This document shows positions 31,643 to 45,100 of a stretch of DNA of 64,000 nucleotides, in pieces; within the stretch, counting starts at the first letter, position 1; the number at the start of each line of letters is the position of its first letter. This DNA comes from Ascaris suum (lineage: Eukaryota; Nematoda; Chromadorea; Rhabditida; Ascarididae). The notes below the pieces were generated by a model that saw only the letters and a list, made by a program, of their open reading frames with translations, made no database searches and was not told the DNA's origin. The stretch is from the NCBI GenBank assembly GCA_013433145.1, contig CM024168.1, positions 12,346,184 through 12,410,183 of the forward strand, in the 5' to 3' direction. Position numbers and translations under genes: made by a program.

Positions 31643-32275
31643 ATGACTGCTGTGAAGTGTTATGAATTCTTTGACTGTAGAAGGCCTTTAGGCGAATTTC
31701 GAGTTGTTTTCCAATCTGTGAGAGAGACTTACAAGTTGGAAATTGACAGGATTTTTTCAGCTCTTGCTTTTCACTCTGCTCCACTTGTTTTCTTCAGAAT
31801 TTTTCCTACCTCTCCATCTAACTGCTTCTTATCCATAGAATTCTTTCCTTGTATTCCATTCATTCAGAACATTAAACCGTACGTACTGCACTCGTTGGGC
31901 AAACTGGAGGAAAAAATAGATGGTCAGATCTCCTTTTTCTGTACTATAAGTGAAAAGCAAATTTCTCCGGATGAACTTCTAGGCACAGATATCTTGCTTA
32001 GGAAGGGATACAAACAAAATGTGAAATACAAAAGACATTGCTTTAGAAACCAACACTGCAAAGGACTCAAATTAGTGAGAAAACAGTGCTACAAGGAATT
32101 TGGGGAGAACTATTATTTTAGAATGGTGATATTTAGTGAAGCAAGGAGCTTTCATAGCTGGAAACATTTTAGGGCTATTTTTACTTCTTTGATTTCGAAG
32201 CCGAGAACTTCCAACTTTCAGAGTTTTGGTTATTTCACATTTTTGAAGGGCTCGCATACAATAAAGGTTAAGTAA
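31643..32275 (+). CDS. Uninterrupted 210-codon ORF, unknown
   Basis: This is the longest frame in the window that is not a microsatellite artefact: 210 residues from ATG to TAA. I recognise no domain. The composition is rich in Phe, Lys, Cys and Ser. The second half (LGKLEEKIDGQI, ELLGTDILLRKGY, GLKLVRKQCYKEFGENYY) looks more protein-like than the Phe-rich first half. No signal peptide is evident. No paired splice sites are needed and no neighbouring exon is recognised. It may be an intronless gene, a fragment of an old element, or chance. Confidence 0.3.
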   Translation: MTAVKCYEFFDCRRPLGEFRVVFQSVRETYKLEIDRIFSALAFHSAPLVFFRIFPTSPSNCFLSIEFFPCIPFIQNIKPYVLHSLGKLEEKIDGQISFFCTISEKQISPDELLGTDILLRKGYKQNVKYKRHCFRNQHCKGLKLVRKQCYKEFGENYYFRMVIFSEARSFHSWKHFRAIFTSLISKPRTSNFQSFGYFTFLKGSHTIKVK

Positions 32276-35200
32276 TTGAACGCATTTGTTGTAAGATATT
32301 GTAACAGCAGCAGTAGTTATCTGAGTATGGAGGCTGTGAAAACATTTTTCACTTAAAAAGCCAATAGGAACCGTGGAAGGCTGTATTTTTGAGGAACAAA
32401 TAATCTGCCTGTCTCGATTCGTTAACTCATTTTAGCCGTTGCATTTTGCGATTGTTTACGATGGCAAGCACGGTTGCATATATTAGGATTAAATTCATGG
32501 TCAAGAATCCAGACGGTAAATTATTATGCGTGTGATGATGATCAAAATAAAACTGCGGGCCGATAGTCTGCGAGAATGTGTTGCCATGGTCAGTGGTCAC
32601 TTGGTAGGGGTCATGAGTCATGCAGTGCTGCCGACGCAAGTAGCATATGTGAAGAGGACACCCGCCGTGACGTAATAGCGCCTCTCCAAGCAAGACTTCA
32701 GTTGTCTCCGTTTGTGATCGCGCGACTTCATGTCCTTTGAGACCCCAGCTCACGCTGATATGCTCGTCGTTGTTTTATTTATACATCGTTTGTTTGTAAT
32801 CCATTCACCTTTATTTAGCTCATTTCTGAATGTCCTTCTCCTTTCATTTTTAAAATTACTGAAAGAAACATAATCACATAGGACCATAAGCGTTTTGATA
32901 TCCTCAACCACGCTAAGGTCAAGCAACTTCGCTGCTCTGTCCTCCTTTTCATCTTGTTTTGTTTTTCCGCCTTTCTACAAGAAGTCTAAATTAGCAAACA
33001 CGTTGGGATGTACGTGATCATGTAAATGCTATGGAGACGTTTAACTGCGTTGATTCGATCCATTCTGCAAGGGCAACGCCTCGGAAGCTCTTGTGCTTAA
33101 ATCTAGTCGATTGCTCACCTGAATCAAATTCGGTCATTAAACAAATTCGTGTCCCTAACATGAATATTTATGTCAGTTCTGTACACCACTTCCCTACTAC
33201 AACCTTGGCATAATTCATGTAGGTATCTTTATTCGAAGTCGCTCATGACAACTCTGAGGTAAATTTTTCAGCTCTTCGTAACAGATAAAAAAATAGTAAT
33301 CCCAGGGATCAGCGAACATAACAACGGCATTTTGTTCGCCTACATAAACATTTGTTACTAAAAGTGAACAGCGGAATTTCGGCAGCAATCATTTCATCCA
33401 CTTTCTTCCGATTTCTTTGCTTTCGTACATTGTTCCATTCCAAAGGGATGACGCGCATACAACCACTATGCTGTAATGTTTTTTTGAGTAATCTCTCATA
33501 TAAACTCCTTAGCGTATGGATCGATCACCCATAAGAAATGATCAAATTTCATTGTTCTCCACTGACGACACTAACTTTCGTCGGCATGTCTGAAGGGGCA
33601 GGAACAGTTGAATAAAGGCAATGGTTCATGTGAGGAAGTACCCGAAATTTTGAAGGGAAAGAGGATTTCTCATAGAAAGTGAAGTCACACTTTTTTACGC
33701 CTGGCGCTATCTATATTGTCTGTCTGTCTTATAATTTGAAGTGAGAGTGACCAGGGCTATAGTTAAGAACCCTGATAAGTACTGTAAATGATCTACTGTG
33801 GCGAGCGTCCTTCAAGGCGACGCACTAACGTCGAGAGGACTTAGAGGCGTTCGAATGTGTCAGAGAGTTGTATTCATTGTGCAGCTGATCGGACAAGAAA
33901 ACACTCGCAAAACGAATCTTCTGTAAGAGTTGTAAATGCAAACGATCGGTTAAATTTAAATTCAACATGGCGCATCTCAGATTATTTCTCACCAAAACGG
34001 GAGACGATTGCTTTGATGGGCGGAATGAAAAGGAACACATGTCGCGCCAAATACTCCTTGCTGCACTTCTGTGTATCTTTGCAGTGAAAAAAACACCAAA
34101 AACATTTAAGTGTGAAAATTTTCTGTACACATTCGAATATAGAAGGATTATGGTGACCCAAGATCCCATTTTGCCCTTCATATTACTAATACTCAAATGG
34201 GCGGATTACTGCATTTCTCACTGATTTCTGCAAACCGCTCGTACCTATGAAATTGATGTACACTGTGAGTAATGTTGACGATTTAAAACTGGTTGCTGTG
34301 AGTTTCCGGTCGGAAATTATTGTCGTCGTTTTCAAATCTGTTTTGCATTTCTTTACATGAACTTTCTTATAATGCTCAAAATTTGTGGGTTAAAGGTGAA
34401 TGTTGATATATGATTATAGACAAGGTTAATGGTGCACTTGTTTAATCTTCGTGCTCATTGTTATTTCAGTATTTCTATTTCAGTATTTCTGCAGGGAAAT
34501 TTTTCATTTTTTCTCTAAACATTATGATTTTGGTCATGAACTTTGGTTTGTATGTAGAGACACAAAAATTGATCCTATTTGCCTTCTTCTTCTTCTTTTC
34601 CTCTGCCATCCTTTTACACATCCTGTAGAAGGATTGCTTCCAGAAAACAACTCTAGGTCGCTTCATGGTGATATTTGAAATCAGCGAATAGATCTTCGAA
34701 AGCATTGGTGGGAGAACGTGAACCTAACATAACTATGCAGCGGTTTCGTTCAAGTAATAATGGTTTCAGTGCTAACTTTTAAATATTGTTTAGTAGGTGC
34801 TTCTGCAAGGTGTTTATTGGAGGCCTATTCAGCCACTGTTGTATCCTCATCACACCCTCATTTCGCAAAAGTTTCGTTTTTCTCTTCCCTATCGTTGCTT
34901 ATGAATATCTCAATTCCAGCGCATATTCTAAAAAAATTTATACTTATGGGAATGATATCCTGTTTGTGGTTCAGATTCCCATGTTCCCGACAGCCGGTTG
35001 GGAACCTTGCTTATAAATTCTGTCACGCTGCATTGCTTATTTATGAAACTAATTAGGTGAAGCATCGCTGTATACCTACCTTATTTCCAGCTTATATATT
35101 TATTCATTGAGCTTCAACACATAGGAACAGTTATACAGTTGATTTATCATGCAAGGTTTCTAGTAAGTTGAATATTCCGCTGTGTTTGAGTTTAGACATA

Positions 35201-36748
35201 GTTGGACATTGGAGGTGCGTCTTGGTCTAGATGCCCTTCGATGTCATCTTTGAGCTGCTCCCGCTCGTCCTTTTCCTTTCACTTCGCTCGCTATTGGTGT
35301 GCAACGCTCCCATTAGGATAGCACACTGCCGAAATCGCCATCACCAGCCATTTACACACAAACGCAACCGTTATGTGTGTTCGCTGCATTTTCTGTCATC
35401 ACTAAAACATATATGTGCACACACCCTTGTCACTGTCACCAGAAATTCTTTTAGAGTGCTTCTTGTCCCCTCTTGTGATTAAATAACAGGAAGCTTTGTT
35501 GCTTATTGTTTTTATCAACCGTTGTTTCATTAAAGCAATTTAGCTGAGACCTATTGATATCGCTATTCAGTTCGTATAGAAGTTGGAAAATAAATCAAAA
35601 ACGGTTGTAAAATTCCTTCACCTGTATGATATTTTTTGTAGGAAATCCTACAGAATTGTGCGTTGAATTCCCAATCAGATTTCCAAATTCTATCATTAAG
35701 CCAATCAGTAACAAATGCAGACAAAAGTTTTCACGGCGCACAGTCGTTTGCGATATGCGATACCTCAGTTAGCGATACTGTTATGAGCATTTATTCTCGC
35801 ATCTCATGTCATTCCCGTGTCATATCGCCTCAGTGCGTTTATATCGAGGCAGTGCTTCGACGAATGTGACTCTTTGATATGATAATTATGCATATACATT
35901 CAATTATTATTATTTCTATTGACTTCACTATTGAGCTTCCTTTGACGAGAATTCAATGAAAGTGATGCATATTTCAGGATCACCATCAGTCAAGACTACA
36001 GAATGTTTGTCTTAGCCGTTAATAATGCGGTAATGCAACGGTAGGCAGACTTCATTATATCTTCATGAATGCTTTTTTATAAGTATAACTATGCAATTCT
36101 CTTACGCTTTCACACTGAAAGAAAATGAATGGACCTTTTTTGTGCTTGAAGGCAAAATTTTTATGCTGTGCACGTTGAATCATTTCCGCGTGAATCAAAG
36201 CATAGCATTTTTTGTGTGCACGCTCGCACAGCTGCAGCTCTATTTCAGTCCCATCCAATTACTGTGCTTTAACACCTCATTATCGTTCATATACTGTAGT
36301 AATTGATTTGTAGAATTTTGTAGTGTCATTCGCATTGTGTTTTTCATAACTTTTTGTTTAGGAGTTCTAGACCTAAATTCAAGAAACCTTTTTTCCATTG
36401 CAGCACCCTTTTGAAATGCTCGCAAGCGTTTCACTGCGTTGTTGGTGAGGATATTTGTGAATGCATCACGTGGATTATTTCCTTCTTATTCGATTTATCT
36501 GAAACGTAATATCCACATGTCATTATTACCATAATAACAGCCGTCGAGTGCGGCTTCTGATGGAACCTTTCGAGAATAATTTTCTAACTTCCTCTTTTCA
36601 TTGAGAAAAAAAACAACCAGCGCTTATTTTCTCGGATGTTAACAAAAAGAGAAGGTGGCTGCTTTTGAAGAATCGATCTGTAAAACGTAAAAACTTGAAA
36701 GTAGAGGGGAGAAGCAGTCACCCTCGCCACGTTCACATATTAACCCTT
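32276..36748. other. No gene supported
   Basis: Long but competing frames exist on both strands at 33825-34224. At 34036 (plus) a short frame begins MSRQILLAALLCIFA, a plausible signal peptide, but I cannot continue it with confidence. A minus frame at 32753-32427 has a loose esterase-like look that I do not accept. The rest is AT-rich with no pattern I can name. Confidence 0.4.
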
Positions 36749-39199
36749 TCAACGTCTCTCATCGCAATGCATCTTCCTTTCGTACACTGGTAATTTATCG
36801 GAAATAAGTGCGGAGGCAAACAAGGCATGGTGGCGCGATATGCGCTGTTCGTTTCTGCTCACTTCAGGTGACCACTTATACAAGTTTGCGGCGAATGATA
36901 GAATAGGCAGGGCAGTACCTTCATGCTTCAATTAATTCGACAGCCAGAACAAGTCTTCCGCAAAATATTCGTTATTTTTCTTGCAAAGGGACAGACGTAA
37001 AATGTAGATCCGACCCTCGCAGACCGCATGCAAATTTTTTAGCTCCTTTAAGTGACTGCAGCTCTTCCGAAAACGGTGGATCGGTACGAAAAATAGATCT
37101 TCGTATTAATAGCCATAAAATTTTGCAACGCTTCGATCTGTAGTTTGCATCTTGAAATTGCCAATGGAAATTGCAAACATGTCATCTTAGCGGTTTTATT
37201 ATTTATGATATTTATTAATAATGGTAAAATAACTATAAGTAATAAAATTGAGTAAGTAACAAAAAGCAATATTAGAAAGTAGAACTCATGATAACTTTTG
37301 CAAAAAACACTGAGTAGAGAATAAACAAACGCTTCTCATAAAGCGTTTTTGCTTAAGCACATTATGGCGTCATTTTGTCTCTGCGTACTGATCTGTGCAT
37401 CTGTCTGTTCGGTGGTTTCCGCTTGCAGAGGACGAAAACTACAGTGACGAAAATTGATGGACAAATATGAATGCAATGCAGAACGACATCGTGCAGCAAT
37501 TTTCATTGCGAATCATCACATTCTGCGCTTTTTCGTCGATGCAAGAAGGTGGCGCAAAATTTGCATAACGGATTTTGTTGTTTGCTCGGGTATGACAAAA
37601 AAACTTACTCCAGGAACTCTTCGACCGGTCGGTTCCGAAGTAAGACACATTGGCATTCCCTCACTGTTCTCGGTTTCTGCTGGGCTGCTATTGTAGGCGT
37701 TGTCCAAAAGCGCATTTTCTACAGTTTTCTTTGGCACACTTTTCTTCCATGCAAGCTTATTTAATAGGAGCTGTTATATGTGAGGGATAGGTTGTAATAA
37801 ACTGGATGACTTCCAGAGCAACAATTTTTCACTGAAGTAAATAGAGAGCCTCAGATTTGACCCTCGATCAAACAAAGTTTGCCGGTTTTAACGAACATTG
37901 GAGAGAGATGGGAAATCAGTCCTATATAATGTGAATTCAGGATGTTCTTCAATTAAAGAACTAGTATTATGTCGACAATTTATTTTTTTGATACGATCAA
38001 TTATGTCTTCAGAAATTAATAAGCAATGCTTCTTCATTTTTCACTGTGCCAACGATGGACAAAGCTGATTAGTTTGCGTTATTTTTCATCTCCCCATCTC
38101 GTGAACTAATTAAAAAATGATTTCTTTTGGTTACGATATCATTCTATTCGATCTCTCTATTCCATATTTAAGTGCTGAAAGAATTCTACCAGTATAAAAT
38201 CGCTTTTTGTGCAACTTGTTATCGGAGATGCAGTGATATCTATATATGTGTTATTTCCCATGAATCATAGTAATGCGTATGACGAATGCATTTATCATGC
38301 TGAAAAGACAATTTTTATGGCAGTGGGTGCAAATGGTTGTTGTATGTGCGCTCTACTGGCTCTCATGTACCTGCTTTGCGTCCGTCCTCCGACCACTCTT
38401 CAGTGGAACCTCTAAACCGCACCAATCCATAAAGAGGATCCGAACAGTTTAGTGGTCTCAAGAAACCGATGCTGCATTAGCAGTAGCGCTGCGTAATTAT
38501 GTAAATTTTATGCTACTGGTTGTCGCACTTTATTGCTCATTGGAGCTCTGCTTTGGCGTTGATGCTGAATAATGATCGGCTTCAAAAGGAGAATTCGTGT
38601 GATGGCTTTATGGCTTTATGCTTTATGCTTTGCATTCTCGAAGTTTTTTACTAAGAGGGCTGAATACAAAGCGACTGCGTGGCATTCACACTCACTAAGC
38701 ATTTGGTCACATATGCTCAATATATAGCGGGACTGCACGATTAATTAAACAAATACAAGTGTCCTATCGCAATAATAGTGAAAATTGTATAATTATGGTG
38801 AAAATTATAGCCATATAGTTATGATGAAATTGTGTCTCATTTACTAAGAATGATGTTTGAACGGCTTGTGGTATTCAAATATTGAGTAGCATCTGTCTAA
38901 ATGTTCAGCGTTTGTTCTGGTGTCATAGAGTTGTTCAGATAGACTGTTATGCGGCGCCGTTCTGCGACGTAGTCAGTGGACTTATGCTTGGAGTGGCAGT
39001 GACGCCGACAGTCTTGACTGTAGTTGAGCTTGGTGAGAGCAAACCTTGACGATGTCACGTCTCGTTCAATAGCTAGCCAGCCAGCTTGGTGCTTATTGCT
39101 TTCCGCTGCAAGTCGAGTGCTGTTTGCATAGTAGGGGGGACCTGGGTTGGCGCATTCCGCTATTGGCTTGCGCAGCATACAGCACGATGGAGTGCTCAT
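36749..39199 (-). CDS. Putative four-exon protein, unknown
   Basis: This is a weak model. Exons 39199-39045, 38471-38371, 37718-37609 and 36925-36749 join with consistent phases (2, 1, 0) to a 180-residue product ending in TGA. The ATG at 39199 follows an in-frame stop. Donors are GTTTGC, GTACAT and a consensus GTAAGT; acceptors are AATGCAG, ACTGTAG and a weak TTGAAG. Typical pieces are GWLAIERDVTS, SDPLYGLVRFRGSTEEWSED, ENALLDNAYNSSPAETENSE and ANLYKWSPEVSRNEQRISRH. The first exon is much more GC-rich than its surroundings and might belong to a repeat. I recognise no family. Chance chaining of short open frames is a real alternative. Confidence 0.28.
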
Positions 39200-42148
39200 T
39201 TATGAGCTATCTTATAATTTTTTGCGTTCCATTGCTTTAAGATAGGCTCCTTTCGAAAGTAGGTTTTATTTGCTGCAATACAAGTAATGCTAGAAAGAAG
39301 AAAACGACTATTTGAATGCACCAGCCAGAGAGAGAGAGGGAGTTTCTCGAAATTGAGAGGCGCAGAACAAAATGACTATGAAGTTTCACTCTCATTTTCA
39401 TGTAGAAGCTGCACGCGCAATTTCCGGCTTTCGTAGTCACCTTGCTTAATCCGTTTTTCTTCCATTCTCATTACCAAATTTTTTGATATTTATTACTGAT
39501 TCACCGAGAAATGTGCCTGCAATTTATCTACGCAGTAACGGCGCAACGTAACTACGGTAGTGGACTTTTTTCAGATGAACTCAACATGCAGCTGTGTACA
39601 TTTGAATATTCGGAAGGTATACGATGTGCAATCTCTTCCAAAATTATCAAGGTGTAAATGTTTACGTAGTGTAGTGCAGTAAAAAGCATGTGCACTTTTT
39701 AGCACGTTGTCACCTTCGATGCTATTTCGCTTGTTTTTTATTAGAAATCTGCATTACACCTTTCCTTAAGAGGTAGAAGTGCCTTTATATTGCAGGAAAT
39801 TGATGCACCATATACTCTTAGCTCTCTTTCACCACACTGCTCTATAGTACAGTAAATCAGAGCGCAACAGGTAAAAATAGCACTTGAAACAGTAGCGTCA
39901 CTCTGTGCGGTAAGCACTGTCAGCGAATCAAGAAAGTTTTTTTTCGGCATGATGAGCTTCAAACTCTGTGATAAAGTTCTTCCCGCAAAGTTTACGCTCT
40001 TTGGATTTGGCTTTTGCTAAGATCCAAACTGATAATGCTTTAATCCGATTGTGTCACACGGAAATTCAATGAATTGCGAAGAAAGTAAAGATGAGCCGAT
40101 GCTTGGTAATTAATAGAAGATTGCAACTTAAACAAACGAGTGTAAAATGCTGAATGCACAGTTGGCAGTTTCTTCTATAACCATCAGAAGCTATAAACAC
40201 CTTAGTGCTTACAATCTGAGAGTGGTTTTTGCATGCTTTTCCAAAATTTAAGCAGACAACGGATTATATATCAGTGTATGTCCATACGTATGTTGGTGTG
40301 CATATACATGTTTCTGTCTGTCTTGCAGTTTCAAACTCGGGGACAGTGACGATGGAATTACGTTATGGGATAGGTGTATTTTTCATTTGTTTCTTCCACA
40401 ACGGCACACCAATTTCTTAAAAGAATTCTAGACGGTTAATGTGCCTAGGAATTTACATTCATTGTGCTTCGATTCGAGAGCGTTACTTTGCGCTCTTCCG
40501 GTTGCGAAATACGAATCTAGAGGATTTCTACAAGCAGGCAAATTATTTCAAATCGGAGGACTCCATTTCCTGTGAAAATTCACAACCCACTAATTTGACC
40601 GGAAAAAACGCTGAAATTTCTGCATTTTGGGCGACTTTTATCGAAAATTTGTGTAATTTTTCTTTTCATCAGCTCGTTGTTTAATGTAAAATTGCGAATT
40701 ATTTCCTAAGAGAACTCGAAATTAGCAGATGCGTCGTTCTCAATCCAATGGAGTTGCAAACGAAATTAACTATTTATGGTTCATATTTCAAGAGAAATCA
40801 AACTGTTTAGCAGTCTCTCAGTTCTTTCATATTCTTAACGTAGTAGAGGTGCATGTAACACTTTGATAACAGAATATAAATTGACTCTTGCGGGGCCATG
40901 CCATAAAGGCATTACGGCAAACCAGTTTCACACAGGAGGCGGCAAGCTGTCGGCCTTTTGCTGGTAGAGTGTTCACTTGCACATCGGGGCCCTTCTTGCG
41001 TATCTTATCACCTACTGCGGTATGATGAACGGTGAACGAGGTTATCGTTGCGAGAACGTCTTGCATAGTTCGCATGTCCTTGGCCTAGCCATCACTGCTC
41101 TTCTTTCAGTCATCAACATCTATGAATCCGATCCCATACATTCTCTATTGATGTCTTTCTGATCGTATTTTTGAACAAATAAACAGCGAGCGCTTCCATA
41201 AAACAATCAACCGGTGCAAAACGTGTCTTAGAGGTTCTTTATTCGGTTAAATCGACCATCCTTAGGTGAGGCACTCAAAAGTTAGACGAAGAAGTTTAAT
41301 CAATTCTGCATAGGTTGACTGTCTTTAAATATAATAAGCGTAGAAGATCAAGCCAATTTGTAATAACGATGCTAAGCGTGTTAAAAGTTTTTTCCTCGAA
41401 AATGTTTTCTGAAGGTATAGATGGATATCGGCATCAACCAAAATGTTAAATTACTTCATTATAAGAGATTAGAAATTCATAACAAAGAGCTTGTGCTGAG
41501 AATAAACTATCATAGAGTAGATTTCATAGCGTTATATAGTTCTGTTATTCGCCCGTTTGTTCACTTCAGTGTTCTCCGTTACTTTCCGTATTTTTTGTTT
41601 TTGCAACCTACTTTTGCCCCCATAGTTTTTTCGGAAGAGAGGAATTCTTCGCGATCCGCGTTACTCTAATATTTCTATTAGAAATTCAGAAATTCATTTA
41701 ATATTCGCACATCATTAATTTGCAATCATCATCCTATGCATATTTTTGCTTATCAATTTGTGATTGCTAAAATAGTGCTGTATTCTGTGATCATGATGAA
41801 ACGCTTTTTTTTTCATTCCGCTTTCATGTGAAAACAACTCGCACCTCGGTTATATTCAAAAGCTTCTTAAAGGAGTTTTTTCTTCTAGGGAATTCTCTTT
41901 TTCCTCGTTTTCCGCATTCACTTCGCTGAAATTTCTCGTAATTTGTTTAATTCAGGACCGGTTCATAGTTTGAGAGTTTAAATGCTTTCGAGCGTTTAAT
42001 GAGCGAATTTTTCGTATATACTTTCTTCGATTTATTTTTTTATTCGTTTATTTCTTTCTTTATATATTGTCATTTTTATTAATGAACCGATTTTGCATTT
42101 CATGATAGGTGAATTGAGATACGATCTGTTTTATGTTTTTATTTTCAG
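39200..42148. other. Upstream region of the laminin gene
   Basis: No gene seen. A GC-richer segment at about 40880-41110 has open frames on both strands without splice signals. The last part, 42000-42148, is T-rich and leads into a TTTTATTTTCAG acceptor. Confidence 0.4.
42137..42148 (+). promoter_or_regulatory. Splice acceptor before laminin ATG
   Basis: TTTTATTTTCAG ends at 42148, 26 bases before the laminin start codon. In nematodes such a site close to the ATG often receives a trans-spliced leader. It could equally be the acceptor of an ordinary 5' UTR intron. The sequence alone cannot decide. Confidence 0.5.
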
Positions 42149-42174
42149 AAAAGGTGTGGCATCAGTAGGTAGAA

Positions 42175-45100
42175 ATGGCGTTACTGATGCCCACTCTATC
42201 GGTGTTGTTCCTCTTTTCTCAGCTTTTGAGGAGTTTGAATGCCGATGAGTACTACTACCAAGACAGTTATCAGGAATTCGCTGCTAGTGAAGGTATGCAC
42301 CGAGTGCTAATCTCTTAAATAATTACAGGCACTTGCTCTGCCAAATAACGAGAGTTGGACTCGAGAATAAATTAGTCCACAGTGACTGAAAACTCATTAC
42401 AAGAAATATTATATTTACGTTTATCTAAGGAAGTATTACCGGTTCACAGGGATCCAAATATTCGTTGAGGCTTGTCACGAACTGTTTAATGCAATTATGT
42501 AAATAATTGAGTGGAACAGCTTTGGTAATACAAAGACGAAGAGGGCACTGCAAGGTACGGCAATTCCTAGTCATATTCGAACCTGTGCGGTAGCATAGAG
42601 AGTAAAAAGTTATATTATCGATTCCAAAATAACCCGTAAGCGAATCTGGCGAAGCTTTTGTCTCTTGTTAGGAAAATCAGGCCTAATAAGAAAAAACTTT
42701 CAACTTTTACACAATTATTATGTTGTTTTTGGAATTCCCTGAACGTTGTATGTAATGCAGAGCGAGGACTTTTCCCGAATATCTTCAACTTGGCAACAAA
42801 TGCATTGATATGGGCAGATGCAACATGTGGGCAACATCACAGAGAAGTCTACTGCAAACTGGTGGAGCACGTCTTCAACAGGTTCTTCTGAAGAAATTAT
42901 TTACCCTTAGTGACGCATATGGGTGTACTCTTAAAATGACTGTTCGTGAAGTGAAATGGGTCGTTGAATTGGTCACCTTTCATGGATTATAAAAATGCTG
43001 TTTTTATTTCAGCAGCTGAAAAGAATGATCCCACCCAGCATCTGCATTCTGGGATGTTTTATGGAAAGACTTTGGAGCGTGTCACTGCAAGACAAATCTA
43101 CGCAAGAACTTATATGTACAGAATCTGAAAGATGCAGTTTTTAACGTGGATATTCAATAAATGCAGGACAAATCTCACTTCCACAAAACGTAAAAAACTA
43201 TCAAGGAAATTCGTTGAGGTTTCCTTGAATGTTAGATTTTGTGATCGGACGCAAACTACGAAGAATGTTAAAGGTGATTTGTGCAACCAATTCCAGACAA
43301 CCACAGTGCGATGTGTGTGACATGAACGACGTACAGAAGCGTCATCCAATCGAGTTCGCGATCGATGGGACTCCAAAGTGGTGGCAAAGTCCTTCACTAG
43401 CAAACGGTCTTGAGTACGAACGCGTCAACATCACCATCGACCTAAGACAGGTGTGTTTTTGCTTTGCTTTTTATGAGTGGAATTCTTTTAAAATTGCTCC
43501 TCTAACATGCCTCAATGCCACTGCTTTGTAACTTCCAACGGTCAGGTCACGGTATGCGAGTTTTATTTGGGCACATTTTAATATTTGGCGTAATCTTTAG
43601 GAATCGTTCTCGTTGGCAAATTTGTCACGAATGGGCAATTTTTTTCCAGCAGTGATCTGGTGCTGCTTGATAGAAAGCACACCTTTCTCTTAGAACAGTA
43701 GAAATTTGGAAGAAAATTGTATGCTAAAAAATTTACATAACTTTATGTTTCTAGTTGCAAATTTGAACACTACTACAACCTTATAAATATACAGGTAAAT
43801 CTCACCTTGTTTTTATTCACTTGAGGCTAGGGTAAAGCGCTTCGCGACTAAAAATTAGAACGCGAAATCCTTACAATTAACATGAAATGTTCTTATAATT
43901 ATTGGAAGTAGTATTTCTTGTTCGATTCATCAGAAGGTCTCTGTGCCTTTGAGTTTGCTGCACTGAACGAGAAGGTTAGAAATTTGAAGTCATAAACTTG
44001 ACTTCCGTCTCTCACTTTTGCATACTGCGGTAAAATAAGTAACATGCCAGAAAAGTCAGCACGATATGCTCTTTTGATTTCCATTCATCTAACCAGCAAC
44101 CTTCACAAGTTCTTATAAAAAACTGAGTATGCAGAATAATGTTTGGATGCTCCAACTGATCTCAGCACCAGTGTAAATTATCTACGGAGATTTATTTTCC
44201 TGTGATTTTTTAAATTTCCGCCAACTTCAACTACAGTCAGTATTGCATAAAATGAGAATTCGATCGGTGCAGAACGTTTGCAATTTTTTGCATCTTAACA
44301 TCTTGATAGCTACTTCTGAGATTACGGTTCATTATGGCGTATCGTATAGGAGGGCGCAATGTGACAAAATCGTACCGACAGAGTTCCATAAGTCTAGCTT
44401 CAGTGGCTGCCGAATTGAAACTACCTGACATACAGAGAGACGGATGGCCGACAAACACACATGTGCATGCACGCCTTTGCCGCAATGCATTTTGCAAAGA
44501 CGGATAAAGCTGCATCGAAATTGCCATCGTATTTTATCTAACCCGACCGCTCGCAAAACTCATCCTCAAAAAGCCGTGTTATGCGCTTTTGCAAATTTGC
44601 AAAGCGCATTATAGCGAAATCGTGTCTGTGCCTATGTTTTTTCTCCGTTTCAATATCCGGCAGCTTAATTTTGGATCACATCGAATGCGGAAGCAATTAT
44701 GGGCATTAAGGTGTCAGAGAGCTGCATACAGTTGACATTGTTGTGGTAAAAAGCAACTAATCCTTAAATTTATGTGAGCGAATGGGACAGTTATTGTAAA
44801 TTATTGAAGCACTACTTACACATTTTGGTAGTTGTATGGAGCCTGTGAAAGTGGTTGTTGAAGTGAGTGGAATGTTAAGTCGAAAACGTTTCTGCAGTTG
44901 TAGATGGGGACGGAAATGTTCTAAGGTATATGCAAATTTTTTGCACATTTAAATTTCTGCAAATCTCTCCAGTGTTTCCATGAACCTACTTCAAGGATGG
45001 TATAGGATTTTGAGATATGCATTCGTTATATTCGTCAGGTTTCCGAACTCAAGTTTCATTTGCTGCCCATTCGTAATGGTGGTACGTCGTATGACACATG

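Noticed and set aside
29799..32753. Minus frames recalled a carboxylesterase (VFIYQ, GGYDAYHTTDLY, YLRRQ, IGPQF).
   Set aside because: There is no GESAG serine motif or other triad residue, one junction needs a frameshift, and part of the region is a dispersed repeat copy.
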